A stretch of DNA of 64,000 nt from Eubacteriaceae bacterium (GTDB lineage: Bacteria > Bacillota > Clostridia > Lachnospirales > Lachnospiraceae): NCBI GenBank assembly GCA_910574915.1, contig CAJTCR010000003.1, positions 62,001 to 126,000 of the forward strand, given 5' to 3'. Below, one piece after another: positions 1-9,815 of this stretch. The notes below the pieces were generated by a model. The model searched no databases. It saw only the letters and a list, made by a program, of their open reading frames with translations, and was not told the origin of the DNA. The stretch's first letter is position 1. Each line of letters starts with the position of its first letter. The position numbers were made by a program, and so were the translations under genes.

Positions 1-541
1 AGTTAAACGGGCGGATAACCGTATAAGGCAGGCGGTGCTGTTCCCACGCCCCTTTTGCAAAATACTCACATGCCAGCTTCTGGAACCCATAGGTTGAAAG
101 TGGCGGCGGGCATTGCAGCTCATCCCCTTCCCTGCTCGGGAAGCGGCTCGCGCATTCATACACCATTGAGGAGGACAGCACATTGATCTTTTGCAGGTGC
201 TTATGCTTATGCGCCCAGACTGCCGCGTCAAAGGTGGCAGCCGTAATGCGCTCGTTTTCTGCCAGAAGGCTGTAAGCATACGTATGGAAATAAGTAATGC
301 CACCAATCATCGCAGCGATTGCCACCACCTGGTCACAGTCTTCCACCAGCTCCTTCATCAATGCCGTGTCTTTGCAATCCCCTTCCACAAAATGATAATG
401 CGGGTCATGGTCGTAGCTTTTTTCCACCCGCCCGTATTTGCTGTAATTATCAATGCCGACTACCTCATGGCCATGTGCTAACAGCTCCTGTACCAGATAC
501 CCTGCCACAAATCCGGCAGACCCTGTCACTAATAGTTTCAT
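1..541 (-). CDS. NAD-dependent epimerase/dehydratase, partial (3' end beyond the window)
   Basis: The first 180 codons of an extended short-chain dehydrogenase acting on a nucleotide sugar are present; the gene runs off the left edge. The N-terminus MKLLVTGSAGFVAGYL carries the Rossmann dinucleotide loop (a GxxGxxxG variant). The catalytic Tyr-xxx-Lys pair is visible as YGFQK, about residue 152, and the last readable residues are TVIRPFN, a family-typical strand. The start ATG overlaps the stop of the upstream dehydrogenase gene as ATGA, so the two are translationally coupled and probably act on the same sugar. The substrate cannot be told from this half. Family is secure; exact activity is not. 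Confidence 0.85.
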   Translation of the reverse strand, partial: MKLLVTGSAGFVAGYLVQELLAHGHEVVGIDNYSKYGRVEKSYDHDPHYHFVEGDCKDTALMKELVEDCDQVVAIAAMIGGITYFHTYAYSLLAENERITAATFDAAVWAHKHKHLQKINVLSSSMVYECASRFPSREGDELQCPPPLSTYGFQKLACEYFAKGAWEQHRLPYTVIRPFN

Positions 542-1872
542 AATACCTGCTCCTCCTCTTTTTCGCCTTTTTTCGTAAACATGCTCCCTAACGTTGCCAC
601 TTCAGCCTCCCCGCAGCCAGAAAGCCCTGTGCAGGCGCCCCAAGCATCCAACACCATAAAGCCCTGCGCAGCACCCGAAAAAGCAGACCCGTCTGCAAGG
701 GACGCATAATTTTTATGGTTGTTTAGCACAAGCAGGAGATTTGCTCCTGTACAAGCCACACCCAAATCTTCAAAACACTCTCCAAGTCCCAGCGCTTCCA
801 GCTCTTCCCTGCGCGCTACAAAGTCATGGAGCCTGAGCCTATACCCTGCCTTATGCAGCTTCCTTGCGATATACACAGCGCTTGATCCCCTTAAGTCAGA
901 CGTTTCCGGCTGCCCTTTAAATGCCATGCCGCTTAAAGCAATCGTCTTCTTCCCATCCGGCTTTCCGGCATGCTCCTGCACCCAACCGACAACAAGATCC
1001 TCCAGCGACTCATTAAACCTGCGGGCGGAAAGGATAAATTCTTTACTGGCACAGTCTGGCATATTGTTAATCAGTATGTAGGCGTCCTTTTCCAGGCACG
1101 GCCCTGCCACAAACCCAGGCTTTGCAATATTGCTCCTGGCATACCCATAGTTTGCATGTGTAATCGCCAGGTCCCCATCCACCTGGAACTCCTGCGCCGC
1201 CATGCAGAACGCATTGCCAATCGCAAACGTCATGTCCCTATATGTATTGCAGTAAAGCTTAATCAGCTCCGCCTCCTCCAGGCTGCCCGCCTCCACAACA
1301 CAAGGCGTCATCCGACGAAAGACCTTCTGCGCCCGCTCCAAAGCCTCTCCATTGTTCCCGCTTATCACCTGAGGCAGGTGCATAAGCTCCTCCACTGCCT
1401 TGCCTTCCAGCGTACGCTCCGGGCACATGGCAACCAAGAGCGCCTCCTCCTTTTTCCCACACATTTTTGCCAGGAACGGGAGCACTACCCTGCGGGTCGT
1501 CCCGACCGATACCGTGCTCCTTAAAATCACAAGCTGCGTCCCGTCATATACATGCTGCACCGACAAAAGTGCCGATTGGATGTATGCAAAATTCGGCGTT
1601 TTCTCCCCTTCCAGCAGCGGCGTCCCGACCGTAATAATAAACGCGTCATAGGCAATGCCTTCTGGAAACTCCTCTACGACATGCAGCGTCTTATGGTTGT
1701 GCCTGCGGATCAGTTGATCCAAGCCCGGCTCATAAAAATGGGCATGGCTTTCCTTAAGGCACTCCTTAATATGCGTATTTGTTTCTACACCATATACCTG
1801 TATCCCTTTTGCCGCAGCAGCGACCGCCAGGGTCAGCCCGACATATCCAAGCCCGATCATTCCTATTACCAT
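538..1872 (-). CDS. UDP-glucose/UDP-N-acetylhexosamine 6-dehydrogenase family
   Basis: 444 residues, the usual length for nucleotide-sugar 6-dehydrogenases, which oxidise C6 of a UDP-sugar to a uronate with two NAD+. The N-terminal GMIGLGYVGL Rossmann loop, the ITVGTPL motif and the catalytic cysteine in GPCLEKDAY (about residue 260) are all present. The GPCLEKD form resembles the UDP-N-acetylhexosamine dehydrogenases more than the GGSCFPKD of the Ugd encoded at 6200-7561, so I infer a second uronic acid. The ATG at 1872 is preferred because AAGGAGG lies five bases before it; a TTG six codons upstream sits inside that Shine-Dalgarno site. It is followed by an epimerase gene with an ATGA overlap. 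Confidence 0.85.
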   Translation of the reverse strand: MVIGMIGLGYVGLTLAVAAAAKGIQVYGVETNTHIKECLKESHAHFYEPGLDQLIRRHNHKTLHVVEEFPEGIAYDAFIITVGTPLLEGEKTPNFAYIQSALLSVQHVYDGTQLVILRSTVSVGTTRRVVLPFLAKMCGKKEEALLVAMCPERTLEGKAVEELMHLPQVISGNNGEALERAQKVFRRMTPCVVEAGSLEEAELIKLYCNTYRDMTFAIGNAFCMAAQEFQVDGDLAITHANYGYARSNIAKPGFVAGPCLEKDAYILINNMPDCASKEFILSARRFNESLEDLVVGWVQEHAGKPDGKKTIALSGMAFKGQPETSDLRGSSAVYIARKLHKAGYRLRLHDFVARREELEALGLGECFEDLGVACTGANLLLVLNNHKNYASLADGSAFSGAAQGFMVLDAWGACTGLSGCGEAEVATLGSMFTKKGEKEEEQVL

Positions 1873-1992
1873 TACTTCCTCCTTAACCAATTCGGTTCTT
1901 TTCTAATTGGTGATAGAAGCCGAATTACTTCCATCCACCGCTGTAAAATGTAACTTCCATCGTATCTGCATAGGAGCGGACTCCCTGCCCTG

Positions 1993-3783
1993 TCAATGCG
2001 ATTCCTGCACACCCCCCCCGCACAAAAAATCCTGCTTCCCGGCATCCGCATCCATATACTTTTGGAACGTACTGCCATCCAATGCCAGTGCCCTTATGTC
2101 GATTCCTTCCTGCAAATTATTTAAAATAACCCTTCCTGCCTTCTTCGTCCCATCTTGGTATGTCACTTCCATACTGACTGGAAGGGTCTTATAAAACAGG
2201 TTTTCCAGTCTCCCTTTCAGCCCCTGCTTTGCTTCTAATTTCACAAAAGTACAATCTTGTGGTATTTCTATATAATCATCCACCCCGCACATAACCCTGC
2301 CAGTCTCAATAAGCTCCTTTTGCAACGGCTTTTCCCGCTTTTTTAACAAAAACCTTTCTCCCTCCGATGCAGCCACACAATAATTTTGATAAATCTTCTT
2401 CCAGGTGGCAGGCGCTTCCACCAGCGGAAACCTCCCGTCAATCGTATACAAATCCAAAATTACATATTCTGGCGCATCGCTGCCTGCATAAAACGCTGCA
2501 TTCAGCCGGTCCAGATACGGAGTGTAAACCGTATAGTTCTGCAATAAAGGCGCTATCTTAAAGTTGGCGTTATCATAGCTTATATTCTCTGTTATTTCCC
2601 AGGGAAAGGTTGTATATGCCCCATCTGCGATCACTGCCATAAATTGTTTATTATGCTCCTGCAACTCACTGCGTTTCTGTGTGCAACAGTCATCGATTAC
2701 TTTCGGCATTTGGAACAGGTTTGCTGACGCTGCCTGCAAAGCCCCTGCCCCTGTTTTCCCACTCCCCATAACCGGAAGCAATACCATAACACAAAAACAG
2801 CAGGCAGCCGCCTTTGACCAGGTATTTTGTACAGAAACACCCAGCCATTCTCCAAGATCTGCAAAAAATAGCAGCAGCGTACAAACCAGCAGCAGTCCCG
2901 CAACTGCCAGCAAATGGTGCCCGTCATTTCTTACAAACCCTTCTTTATACCAGAAAAAACAAGCCGGCGACAGAATCAAAAAACAATCCCAGCCCTTTTT
3001 CTGGTTTAAAATGGCATAAAACAATAGAAAAACATAACACAACACAAGGACAATCACCCACACATAATATGCATCGTATACATCCAGTGACATCGCCTGA
3101 TTATATCCAAGCGAAATCTCAGCAGCAGCCCTGACATACCGAAACAGCGAGCGGACAGACGGGTGGTACACAAGATAACAAGCTGGTCCAATTAGGATGC
3201 AGCCAAAAAGAAAACCGACCGTTTTCACCGGCTTCTTTTGTACAGCCGCACAAAGGATCATAAAAAACAGCGTTGCAGCAAGCAGGATAGCTCCTGAAAA
3301 CTTGAATAAAAAAATAACCCCACAAAAAAAAACTGCAATCCACCTGCTGTAAAAATCCTCATACTTATATACAAGCAGCAGCGCCGCTAACGTCAAAAAA
3401 CATAAATGGATATCCGCTTCCCCGACAGGAAAGGCAAACACAACCAGCACACAGGCAAGTGCCGCCAGAATAAGGCTGTCTGCGTAAGTAAACAGACATT
3501 TATACAAATATGCCTGCATAACCGTAACCACAATCCAAAATAAAATTCCAAGATACAGGTTATTCCCCACAGACTGACAGCGTCCCAAAAATCCAAGCGG
3601 TCCATACGTAAAAAAATGGTCTTCCCCAAACTTTGCACCTGTGTTGTGGATATAATTTAAAGCAAATGCCCAGGATGGATCTAACCCTTTAGACAACTGA
3701 AAAAAATATACACATGGAAATGATACAAAATTAACTGTTAGAAATAAAATTTTTTTTATAATTGAAGGATAATCAAAATCCAT
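1993..3783 (-). CDS. Large polytopic membrane protein of the glycan operon, C-terminus altered by a G8 tract
   Basis: 596 residues as read. Residues 1 to about 350 form roughly ten hydrophobic helices with short loops, followed by a soluble region of about 230 residues. The layout resembles polytopic GT-C-like glycosyltransferases or polysaccharide membrane proteins, but I cannot name a family. The coding strand has eight G (2012-2019) near the end; as read, the protein then stops after VQESH. With nine G it would run on to a TAA at 1925-1927, ending in YADTMEVTFYSGGWK, which looks like a folded beta-rich end and leaves a normal 52-base gap to the next gene. I infer the nine-G form (619 residues) is the full protein. 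Lies between a methyltransferase and a dehydrogenase gene. Confidence 0.7.
   Translation of the reverse strand: MDFDYPSIIKKILFLTVNFVSFPCVYFFQLSKGLDPSWAFALNYIHNTGAKFGEDHFFTYGPLGFLGRCQSVGNNLYLGILFWIVVTVMQAYLYKCLFTYADSLILAALACVLVVFAFPVGEADIHLCFLTLAALLLVYKYEDFYSRWIAVFFCGVIFLFKFSGAILLAATLFFMILCAAVQKKPVKTVGFLFGCILIGPACYLVYHPSVRSLFRYVRAAAEISLGYNQAMSLDVYDAYYVWVIVLVLCYVFLLFYAILNQKKGWDCFLILSPACFFWYKEGFVRNDGHHLLAVAGLLLVCTLLLFFADLGEWLGVSVQNTWSKAAACCFCVMVLLPVMGSGKTGAGALQAASANLFQMPKVIDDCCTQKRSELQEHNKQFMAVIADGAYTTFPWEITENISYDNANFKIAPLLQNYTVYTPYLDRLNAAFYAGSDAPEYVILDLYTIDGRFPLVEAPATWKKIYQNYCVAASEGERFLLKKREKPLQKELIETGRVMCGVDDYIEIPQDCTFVKLEAKQGLKGRLENLFYKTLPVSMEVTYQDGTKKAGRVILNNLQEGIDIRALALDGSTFQKYMDADAGKQDFLCGGGVQESH
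2012..2019 (-). repeat. G8 homopolymer tract (contingency-type) in membrane protein gene
   Basis: Eight C on the plus strand, eight G on the coding strand, at codons TGC GGG GGG GGT near the 3' end of the gene. Eight G gives an early TGA; nine G extends the protein by about 23 residues; seven G gives an Arg/Trp-rich tail ending in a TAATG overlap with the next gene. Nine fits the pattern of the other four tracts. Confidence 0.85.
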
Positions 3784-3807
3784 TTTTCACTCCTTTACTC
3801 CTCTTCT

Positions 3808-5265
3808 TCAAATCCCCAATGATACTCGCTCCTTTTCCAGCTTCTCTTTCAATCCCAAATTCTCCTCATTCAACCTGTTAATCACATCCATCCGATGTTC
3901 AAGCTCCTTCGCCCGCCTGTCCAGTTCATCTCTACAGAGCTTTAAATCATTTTCCAGCACTGGCATTCGTTCATTCAGGCTGTTAATTACATCCATCCGG
4001 TGCTCAAGCTCTTTTGCACGCCTGTCTAATTCCACGTTGCAAGCATGCATTTTCGCTTCCAGTTCGTTTCTTTTATTTACCTCGTCCTTTTGTTTCTTTT
4101 CCAACTGTGCCAGCATACTTTTATAATCTTTATCGATATCGCACTGTGCCAGCAGCCTGACCGCCATCTGTTCTATATCTACAATAGAAAAAACAAATTT
4201 TATCATAGAAATATCTTTCCACTGCATCCCCGTAAGAAATAAATTGGGATCATCCGTCAGAAATAAAAAGTCATCTCCGATTTGATATTCAGCATTTGTA
4301 CTGACTTCTTTGCCAGACACTTTTTGTACTTTAGTACCATCTCTTTCAAATAGGCATAGGCTTTCCATATGAATGCCGCTTTCACAGTCAACAGGATCAA
4401 TACGGATATTTTTTATCTCTTCTGGATCGCACAGTGTTATCTTTATTTCTTTTTGTTCCCCACACAGGCTGACTGGCATTGTAATGCTGTCCTCTTCCAT
4501 CCATCCCTCACCCCGGTCAAAAAACACCTGGCATTTATAATCCTTTGCGTGTGGTTTAATCCTTTTTTCTATCGTCTGTCCCTGCCTTATTACTTCTTCT
4601 TTTTTCTGGAGCACAAAAACAAACTGGTACACATCACGATAAATTCTTTTCTGCAATTCTCTTCGCAAAATGGCACTAACCTGGTGATAGTCCGCAGACA
4701 CCTCGTTTTCGCCGACCGCTGAATATACCGCATCTTCGATCACCGGCACATATCCCGCCTGATCACAGCAAAATCTCAGCGTATGATAGGAAAACAAATG
4801 GATATGCGAATCATCCAGCAGTCCTACTGGCGTATAGTGAAATACATTGTTGTATAAATTAATCAAGATCGAATTGTGAGCTACATTTGGTACGGATAGG
4901 AGTACTTTCCCATCATCTTTCAGCAGCAGTTTTGTTTTTGCCAAAACCTTCTGCGGATCTCGTAAATGCTCTAAAACATCCGCAAACAAAATATAATCGA
5001 ATTTTTTACACTCCCATTTTTCAAGCCACGCATAGCTTTCAATATCTCCAACAATCGTATCTTCCGCAAACTTTGCGGCCGACGCTGCCGCCTGTGCATC
5101 AATCTCCACAATATACACCTGGCAGCCCAACTTTTGTTTGAGGTAGGCTGTAGCCCTTCCTGCTGCCGGCCCAAACTCTAATACGGCAGAACCTTTCTCA
5201 ATTTTATGAAGTATTTTGCTGAGTCCGCTTTCGTGTTCCAACACTAATTCAAAATCATATTTCAC
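3808..5265 (-). CDS. Class I SAM methyltransferase with C-terminal coiled coil
   Basis: 485 residues. The first 200 are a Methyltransf_23-type domain: the SAM loop is [15 protein letters not shown], the acidic residue follows in YIVEID, and [15 protein letters not shown] is the usual post-motif stretch. The middle (about 230-380) is beta-rich and unrecognised. The last 90 residues are a charged coiled coil containing two copies of a 35-residue (five-heptad) unit with the core [17 protein letters not shown]. It probably modifies a growing glycan, with the coil setting length or binding a partner; this is inference. The start is a GTG overlapping the stop of the decarboxylase gene as GTGA with AGAGG upstream; another GTG lies three codons earlier. 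Confidence 0.8.
   Translation of the reverse strand: MKYDFELVLEHESGLSKILHKIEKGSAVLEFGPAAGRATAYLKQKLGCQVYIVEIDAQAAASAAKFAEDTIVGDIESYAWLEKWECKKFDYILFADVLEHLRDPQKVLAKTKLLLKDDGKVLLSVPNVAHNSILINLYNNVFHYTPVGLLDDSHIHLFSYHTLRFCCDQAGYVPVIEDAVYSAVGENEVSADYHQVSAILRRELQKRIYRDVYQFVFVLQKKEEVIRQGQTIEKRIKPHAKDYKCQVFFDRGEGWMEEDSITMPVSLCGEQKEIKITLCDPEEIKNIRIDPVDCESGIHMESLCLFERDGTKVQKVSGKEVSTNAEYQIGDDFLFLTDDPNLFLTGMQWKDISMIKFVFSIVDIEQMAVRLLAQCDIDKDYKSMLAQLEKKQKDEVNKRNELEAKMHACNVELDRRAKELEHRMDVINSLNERMPVLENDLKLCRDELDRRAKELEHRMDVINRLNEENLGLKEKLEKERVSLGI
3823..4032 (-). repeat. Two 105-bp coding repeats (35-residue heptad units)
   Basis: The conserved cores at 3872-3927 and 3977-4032 are 105 bp apart and encode the same 17 residues with several silent differences, so the duplication is not recent. 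It keeps the heptad register exactly. The unit could vary in number between strains. Confidence 0.8.
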
Positions 5266-6203
5266 TCTATACACCTCTTAAAATATGCAATCGTAGGCAC
5301 CAGCCCTTCCCGCAGTGAGACACGCGGCTTCCATCCGCCAAGCTCCTTTTGCGCCAGTGAGATATCCGGCTTTCTCTGCACCGGATCGTCCTTTGGCAGG
5401 TCTTTATAAATAATATTGGAATCTCCAGGTATCATCTCCAAAATCAGATCTGCCAGTTGCTGTATCGAAAATTCTGCCGGGTTTCCAAGATTCACCGGCC
5501 CCATAAATTCATCCCTGCCATCCATCATACGCAAAATCCCTTCTACCAGGTCATCCACATAGCAAAAGCTCCTTGTCTGTCTTCCATCTCCATATAAAGT
5601 CAGATCTTTTCCCTGCAACGCCTGCATAATAAAATTCGATACGACACGTCCGTCGGCAGGATCCATTCCCGGTCCATATGTGTTAAAAATCCGAATTACT
5701 TTTACCTGCACACCAAACTCTCTATAATAATCAAAGCAAAGCGCCTCCGCACACCGTTTACCTTCATCATAGCAGGCACGGACACCAATCGGATTGACAT
5801 TTCCCCGATAGTTTTCTGTCTGCGGATGCACCTTTGGATCTCCGTACACTTCACTTGTCGAAAACTGCATTATTTTTGCATGATTGTCATGGGCAAGCTC
5901 CAGCATATGAATCATTCCAAGTACACAGGACTTAGCCGTATACGTGGGAGACTTTTGGTAATGCGGCGGGCTTGCTGGACAAGCAAGATTATAAATCTCA
6001 TCCAGTCCATCCATATGAAAAGGTTCGATAATATTGTGCCTATAAAACAAAAACTGCGGATGCTCCATGATTTCTTTTATATTTTCGATCCGCCCGGTAT
6101 ACAGGTTATCGATACCGATAACCTGGTTTCCCTGCGCTAATAGCCTCTTGCATAAATGCGAGCCAATAAATCCGGCACCGCCTGTTACCAAGATCCTTTT
6201 CAT
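5262..6203 (-). CDS. uxs: UDP-glucuronate decarboxylase (UDP-xylose synthase)
   Basis: 313 residues, an extended short-chain dehydrogenase that decarboxylates UDP-glucuronate to UDP-xylose with tightly bound NAD+. The N-terminal [12 protein letters not shown] loop, the family-specific [12 protein letters not shown] segment, STSEVYGDP, and [16 protein letters not shown], which contains the catalytic Tyr-xxx-Lys, identify this subgroup over generic epimerases. It directly follows ugd with a 4-nt ATGA overlap, so the pair would turn UDP-glucose into UDP-glucuronate and then UDP-xylose. A xylose residue (or a sugar derived from it) in the exported glycan is therefore likely. The next gene starts by overlap as well, indicating one transcript. 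Confidence 0.9.
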   Translation of the reverse strand: MKRILVTGGAGFIGSHLCKRLLAQGNQVIGIDNLYTGRIENIKEIMEHPQFLFYRHNIIEPFHMDGLDEIYNLACPASPPHYQKSPTYTAKSCVLGMIHMLELAHDNHAKIMQFSTSEVYGDPKVHPQTENYRGNVNPIGVRACYDEGKRCAEALCFDYYREFGVQVKVIRIFNTYGPGMDPADGRVVSNFIMQALQGKDLTLYGDGRQTRSFCYVDDLVEGILRMMDGRDEFMGPVNLGNPAEFSIQQLADLILEMIPGDSNIIYKDLPKDDPVQRKPDISLAQKELGGWKPRVSLREGLVPTIAYFKRCIE

Positions 6204-7561
6204 GTTTCTGCCTCCTCATACTTCAACTGCACTGCGTTTCCCACACCAATCTGAAAATACTCAAATCCCTTTCTTTTTAAGGATGTACTGTCATATTGAT
6301 TTCTCCCATCAAAAATTACAGGGTTTTTCAGGCGCTTTTTGATCTCTTCAAAATCTGGCTGGCGAAATTCTTTCCATTCTGTAACAAGAATCAACGCATC
6401 TGCACCAGCCAATACTGTATATTTGCTGTCGCAATATGTCACCCTTTCATTGTCTTTTAAATAGCAATTTTTTGCCTGTTCTTCAGCTTTAGGATCATAT
6501 GCTTTCACAAACGCACCCTGCTTTGTCAGTTCATCAATAATAGTAATTGCCGCTGACTGGCGCATATCGTCTGTATCCGGCTTAAAAGCAAGTCCCCACA
6601 CTGCAAACGTCCTTCCATCCAGCTTGTCCCCAAAACGCTTTCTCACTTTTTTGGGAATCAGGCATTTTTGCTCTTTATTTACCTCTTCGACTGCTTTTAA
6701 AATCTTTGTCTCATATCCGGCGTCGCTGCTTGTGCGGATCAAAGCCTGCACATCCTTTGGAAAACAGCTTCCTCCATAACCGCATCCTGCATAAATAAAG
6801 GAATATCCAATACGCTTATCACTGCCGATTCCAAGCCGCACTTTATTTACATCTGCGCCCACCCGCTCACAAACATTTGCGATTTCATTCATAAATGAAA
6901 TCTTTGCAGCAAGCATGGCATTCGCTGCATACTTTGTCATTTCCGCGCTTGCAATATCCATAAAGATAATATTTTCATTATTTTTTACAAACGGTACATA
7001 CAATTCCTTCATCATTTTTGCTGCCGCGTCATTATCTGTCCCAATCACAATTCTGTCCGGCCGCTGACAATCTGTGATCGCAGTTCCCTCTTTTAAAAAT
7101 TCTGGGTTTGAAATCACATCAAAAGTAAGTCCGCTGTTCCTTAAATCCAACTGTGTTTGTATAGACTGCCTGACCTTTTGTGCTGTCCCTACAGGAACCG
7201 TAGATTTGTCAATCAGATACATATGGCGGCACATATGTCTGCCAATACTGTCTGCAACTTCCAATACATCATGAAGATCCGCACTGCCGTCTTCCCCCAT
7301 AGGAGTGCCTACTGCGATAAAACAGATATTCGCGTCAGCAAGTGCCTCTTTAATATCTGCCGTAAATTTCAGCCTGCCTGCATGATAATTTTCTGATACC
7401 ATCGCATGAAGTCCTTTTTCATAAATTGGAATCACGCCTTTTTTCAGCTTTTCCACCTTCCCGGCATCCACGTCCACACACCACACGTCATTGCCCATAT
7501 CAGCAAGGCACGTACCTGTTACCAATCCCACATATCCTGTTCCTACTACCATGATTTTCAT
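6200..7561 (-). CDS. ugd: UDP-glucose 6-dehydrogenase
   Basis: 453 residues. It oxidises UDP-glucose to UDP-glucuronate in the cytoplasm. Seen: the N-terminal [12 protein letters not shown] loop, [27 protein letters not shown], the active-site cysteine in [14 protein letters not shown] (about residue 260), and [15 protein letters not shown] in the C-terminal UDP-binding part. These match canonical bacterial Ugd and differ clearly from the second dehydrogenase at 538-1872. The ATGA overlap with uxs downstream gives the functional reading: it supplies glucuronate for the decarboxylase and perhaps free UDP-glucuronate for the glycan. The neighbouring glycosyltransferase gene ends two bases upstream. 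Confidence 0.93.
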   Translation of the reverse strand: MKIMVVGTGYVGLVTGTCLADMGNDVWCVDVDAGKVEKLKKGVIPIYEKGLHAMVSENYHAGRLKFTADIKEALADANICFIAVGTPMGEDGSADLHDVLEVADSIGRHMCRHMYLIDKSTVPVGTAQKVRQSIQTQLDLRNSGLTFDVISNPEFLKEGTAITDCQRPDRIVIGTDNDAAAKMMKELYVPFVKNNENIIFMDIASAEMTKYAANAMLAAKISFMNEIANVCERVGADVNKVRLGIGSDKRIGYSFIYAGCGYGGSCFPKDVQALIRTSSDAGYETKILKAVEEVNKEQKCLIPKKVRKRFGDKLDGRTFAVWGLAFKPDTDDMRQSAAITIIDELTKQGAFVKAYDPKAEEQAKNCYLKDNERVTYCDSKYTVLAGADALILVTEWKEFRQPDFEEIKKRLKNPVIFDGRNQYDSTSLKRKGFEYFQIGVGNAVQLKYEEAET

Positions 7562-7563
7562 AA

Positions 7564-8556
7564 CTATTCTGTCCCGCCTTTTACATACCTTAAAAATTTA
7601 TTTCTTAATTCTGTATCCTCTAGCAGCCGTTCTTCTGGATTTTCTGTCCCTTTTGCCTTTTCTGCCTCCATAAAAATCAAAATCATCCAAAGCACTTTAT
7701 CATTTCCCTGCAAGTGCAGAGATTCCGCTATTTTTATAATGTCTATCTCTTCTGTATCATCTGCTTTCAGCACATTTTGGTAAAATCTCTTTAAATTCGC
7801 CGCCCATACCCATGCGATTTCAAACAGCATCCACCTTCTATCTGACGAAATTGTATTGCTGCTATGGATACGGTACTGCAACAGCGGTTCTTCCAAAATC
7901 GCACACTCTGCTGTTTCTGCTGCCCGCAGTGCATAGTCCCAGTCGTGCGCAAAACGCAGTCCCCGCATTCCTCCAATCTTTTCGTAGAGCTCTCTGCGTA
8001 TGAAAAAATTGCTTGTCGTTGCTATAAAATTGCCCATAATCAGATTTGCTTTAAAATCCGTTGGATCTTTTAGCGAAAGTTCTGGATGCGGCACCAGCCA
8101 CGGCTCCATGTTTTTCCATCCTTCTTTTATTCCAAGGCGCTTTCCGTTTTCATTAATTACCGTTAAATACGTACAGGCAAACTCTGTCTTTTGATGCTCC
8201 TGCATATATGCAACCATCTTAGAAAGCCGTTCTGGTTCATATTTATCATCTGAATTTAAAATTGCCAGATACTCCCCTTCTGCCATCGATAATCCCCGGT
8301 TAATTGCGTGGTGCGCACCTTGATTTTCCTGTCCATACAGATGAATACGCCTGTCTGTATATGTACGCGCTTTTTTTACAGACAGGTCACTGGAGCCATC
8401 ATCTATAATAATCAGTTCCCAGGACTGGTATGTCTGGCTGACGACACTTTGTATTGCCTGTGCAATATATTTTTCATGGTTATATAACGGAACGATTACA
8501 GATACCAACGGCCCTTGTGTCATTTTTATTTTCGCTTTCTTTTTCAAAAATCGCAT
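7564..8556 (-). CDS. Glycosyltransferase family 2
   Basis: 330 residues, an inverting GT-A fold transferase that uses a nucleotide sugar in the cytoplasm. Seen: VSVIVPLYNHEKYI at the N-terminus, the first acidic motif IIIDDGSSD, and the metal-binding region LNSDDKYEPERL in place of a strict DXD; the domain spans about residues 17-240. The start is ATG at 8556 with GGGAGAGG upstream and a 13-nt overlap with the end of the Wzt gene. The position between exporter and sugar-supply genes shows it is part of the glycan operon; donor and acceptor cannot be predicted. Confidence 0.85.
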   Translation of the reverse strand: MRFLKKKAKIKMTQGPLVSVIVPLYNHEKYIAQAIQSVVSQTYQSWELIIIDDGSSDLSVKKARTYTDRRIHLYGQENQGAHHAINRGLSMAEGEYLAILNSDDKYEPERLSKMVAYMQEHQKTEFACTYLTVINENGKRLGIKEGWKNMEPWLVPHPELSLKDPTDFKANLIMGNFIATTSNFFIRRELYEKIGGMRGLRFAHDWDYALRAAETAECAILEEPLLQYRIHSSNTISSDRRWMLFEIAWVWAANLKRFYQNVLKADDTEEIDIIKIAESLHLQGNDKVLWMILIFMEAEKAKGTENPEERLLEDTELRNKFLRYVKGGTE

Positions 8557-9806
8557 GATAAAACCTCTCCCGCCTGTCTCTCCCCCATAAGCAGTTCTAT
8601 ATCCCTGGGCACAAGTCTTCCCCTTCCTTCCTGATATAGGCAGTTATCCGCACATTTGATAACTAATGCATCGGATACAAAATGAATCTGCTCATGGTTC
8701 GCATACGTTCCTTCTGCCAATGCAAGATCTACTGGATAATCTCCGCTGTGCAAGTCAGGGAATGTAAACTGCCACTGAAAAAAAGAAACTTCTCCTGCCT
8801 TTAACGCCTTTAAATAAACCTTTTCAAATACTGTGTTTGTTACGACCAATTCGTTTCCAAGAATATCCTTAATATTAAATCCAAGGATCGGAAACTCTAT
8901 TTCGCGTTTCGCCACTATTTGCATAGCTATTCGGATCTTTTGTCCTGGCGTCACCTGAGACAGCAGCTTCCCCTTTTCGTCGGTCAGTGTAATCTTTGTA
9001 AAACTGGCTGCCTGATTTCCAAATGTCAATCTGCATGTATTATCTGCTGTTTCCTGTACAGGCAGATCATCAAAATCTGTCACATCGTATCTCATAAAAG
9101 ACAGATATTGTTCGATCATCTCTCCGGGCGTTCCTTCTTTGTATATCTTTCCTTTGTCCATCCAGATTACGCGGTCACAAAAGCTGGAAATCGCTCCTGT
9201 ATCGTGGCTTACGAACAAAACTGTCCCATTTTTTGTAAATTCCCGGATTTTCCGATAGCATTTCTGCTGAAAACGGACGTCGCCAACACTCAGCGCCTCA
9301 TCTACAATTAGAATCTCTGGTTTTACATTTACTGCTACCGCAAAAGCAAGCCGTACAAGCATTCCGCTTGAATAAGTTTTAATCGGCTGATAGATAAAAT
9401 TTCCAATGTCTGCAAATTCCAAGATCTGCGGTATACTTGCATCAATTTCTTTTTTAGATAATCCCTGAATCCTGCCATTTAAGTAAATATTTTCGATTCC
9501 ATTTCTTTCTGCATCAAATCCTGCTCCCAGCTCCAAAAGCGCTGATACTGCACCGCTTAGGCAGATACTGCCTGCACTTGGCTGTAATACACCGGTAATC
9601 ATTTTCAGCAAGGTAGATTTCCCAGCGCCATTGCTTCCGATAATACCTACCGTTTCTCCTTTTTTCACACAAAACGAAATACCGTCAACTGCCATAAAAT
9701 CTTTGTGATAGCATCTGTTTTTCAAAAAAGCTTCTTTGATCCGGTCCACTGGCTTTTCATACAATTTATATGACTTTACCAGATCATGGACTTCTATCGT
9801 ATTCAT
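8544..9806 (-). CDS. wzt: ABC exporter ATPase of polysaccharide type, with C-terminal glycan-recognition domain
   Basis: 420 residues. Residues 1-245 are an ABC ATPase: Walker A GSNGAGKST, signature replaced by TYSSGMLVRLAF (typical of Wzt/TagH), Walker B ILIVDEALSVGD and switch His in VSHDTGA. Residues about 260-400 match in layout the beta-sandwich Wzt C-terminal domain that binds the modified glycan end and couples it to export. It pairs with the permease encoded just upstream. The export substrate is therefore probably an undecaprenyl-linked polymer completed in the cytoplasm. AAGGAGG precedes the ATG by four bases. TagH-type wall teichoic acid export is the alternative, but the sugar genes favour a polysaccharide. 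Confidence 0.9.
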   Translation of the reverse strand: MNTIEVHDLVKSYKLYEKPVDRIKEAFLKNRCYHKDFMAVDGISFCVKKGETVGIIGSNGAGKSTLLKMITGVLQPSAGSICLSGAVSALLELGAGFDAERNGIENIYLNGRIQGLSKKEIDASIPQILEFADIGNFIYQPIKTYSSGMLVRLAFAVAVNVKPEILIVDEALSVGDVRFQQKCYRKIREFTKNGTVLFVSHDTGAISSFCDRVIWMDKGKIYKEGTPGEMIEQYLSFMRYDVTDFDDLPVQETADNTCRLTFGNQAASFTKITLTDEKGKLLSQVTPGQKIRIAMQIVAKREIEFPILGFNIKDILGNELVVTNTVFEKVYLKALKAGEVSFFQWQFTFPDLHSGDYPVDLALAEGTYANHEQIHFVSDALVIKCADNCLYQEGRGRLVPRDIELLMGERQAGEVLSCDF

Positions 9807-9815
9807 ATGGCCTCC

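Noticed and set aside
719..1651. Long open frames on the plus strand opposite the dehydrogenase and similar frames opposite smc, anti-sigma and plsX
   Set aside because: They are shadows of well-supported minus-strand genes, lack ribosome sites and show no recognisable motifs.
1872..2078. Separate 68-codon gene after the membrane protein
   Set aside because: It is the third reading frame of the tract-bearing gene's tail, rich in Arg, Trp and Cys, and would need an internal start.
3747..3760. A8 run near the start of the membrane protein gene as a further slippage site
   Set aside because: A/T runs of this length are frequent in the AT-rich glycan genes and the frame is open, so there is no evidence of switching.
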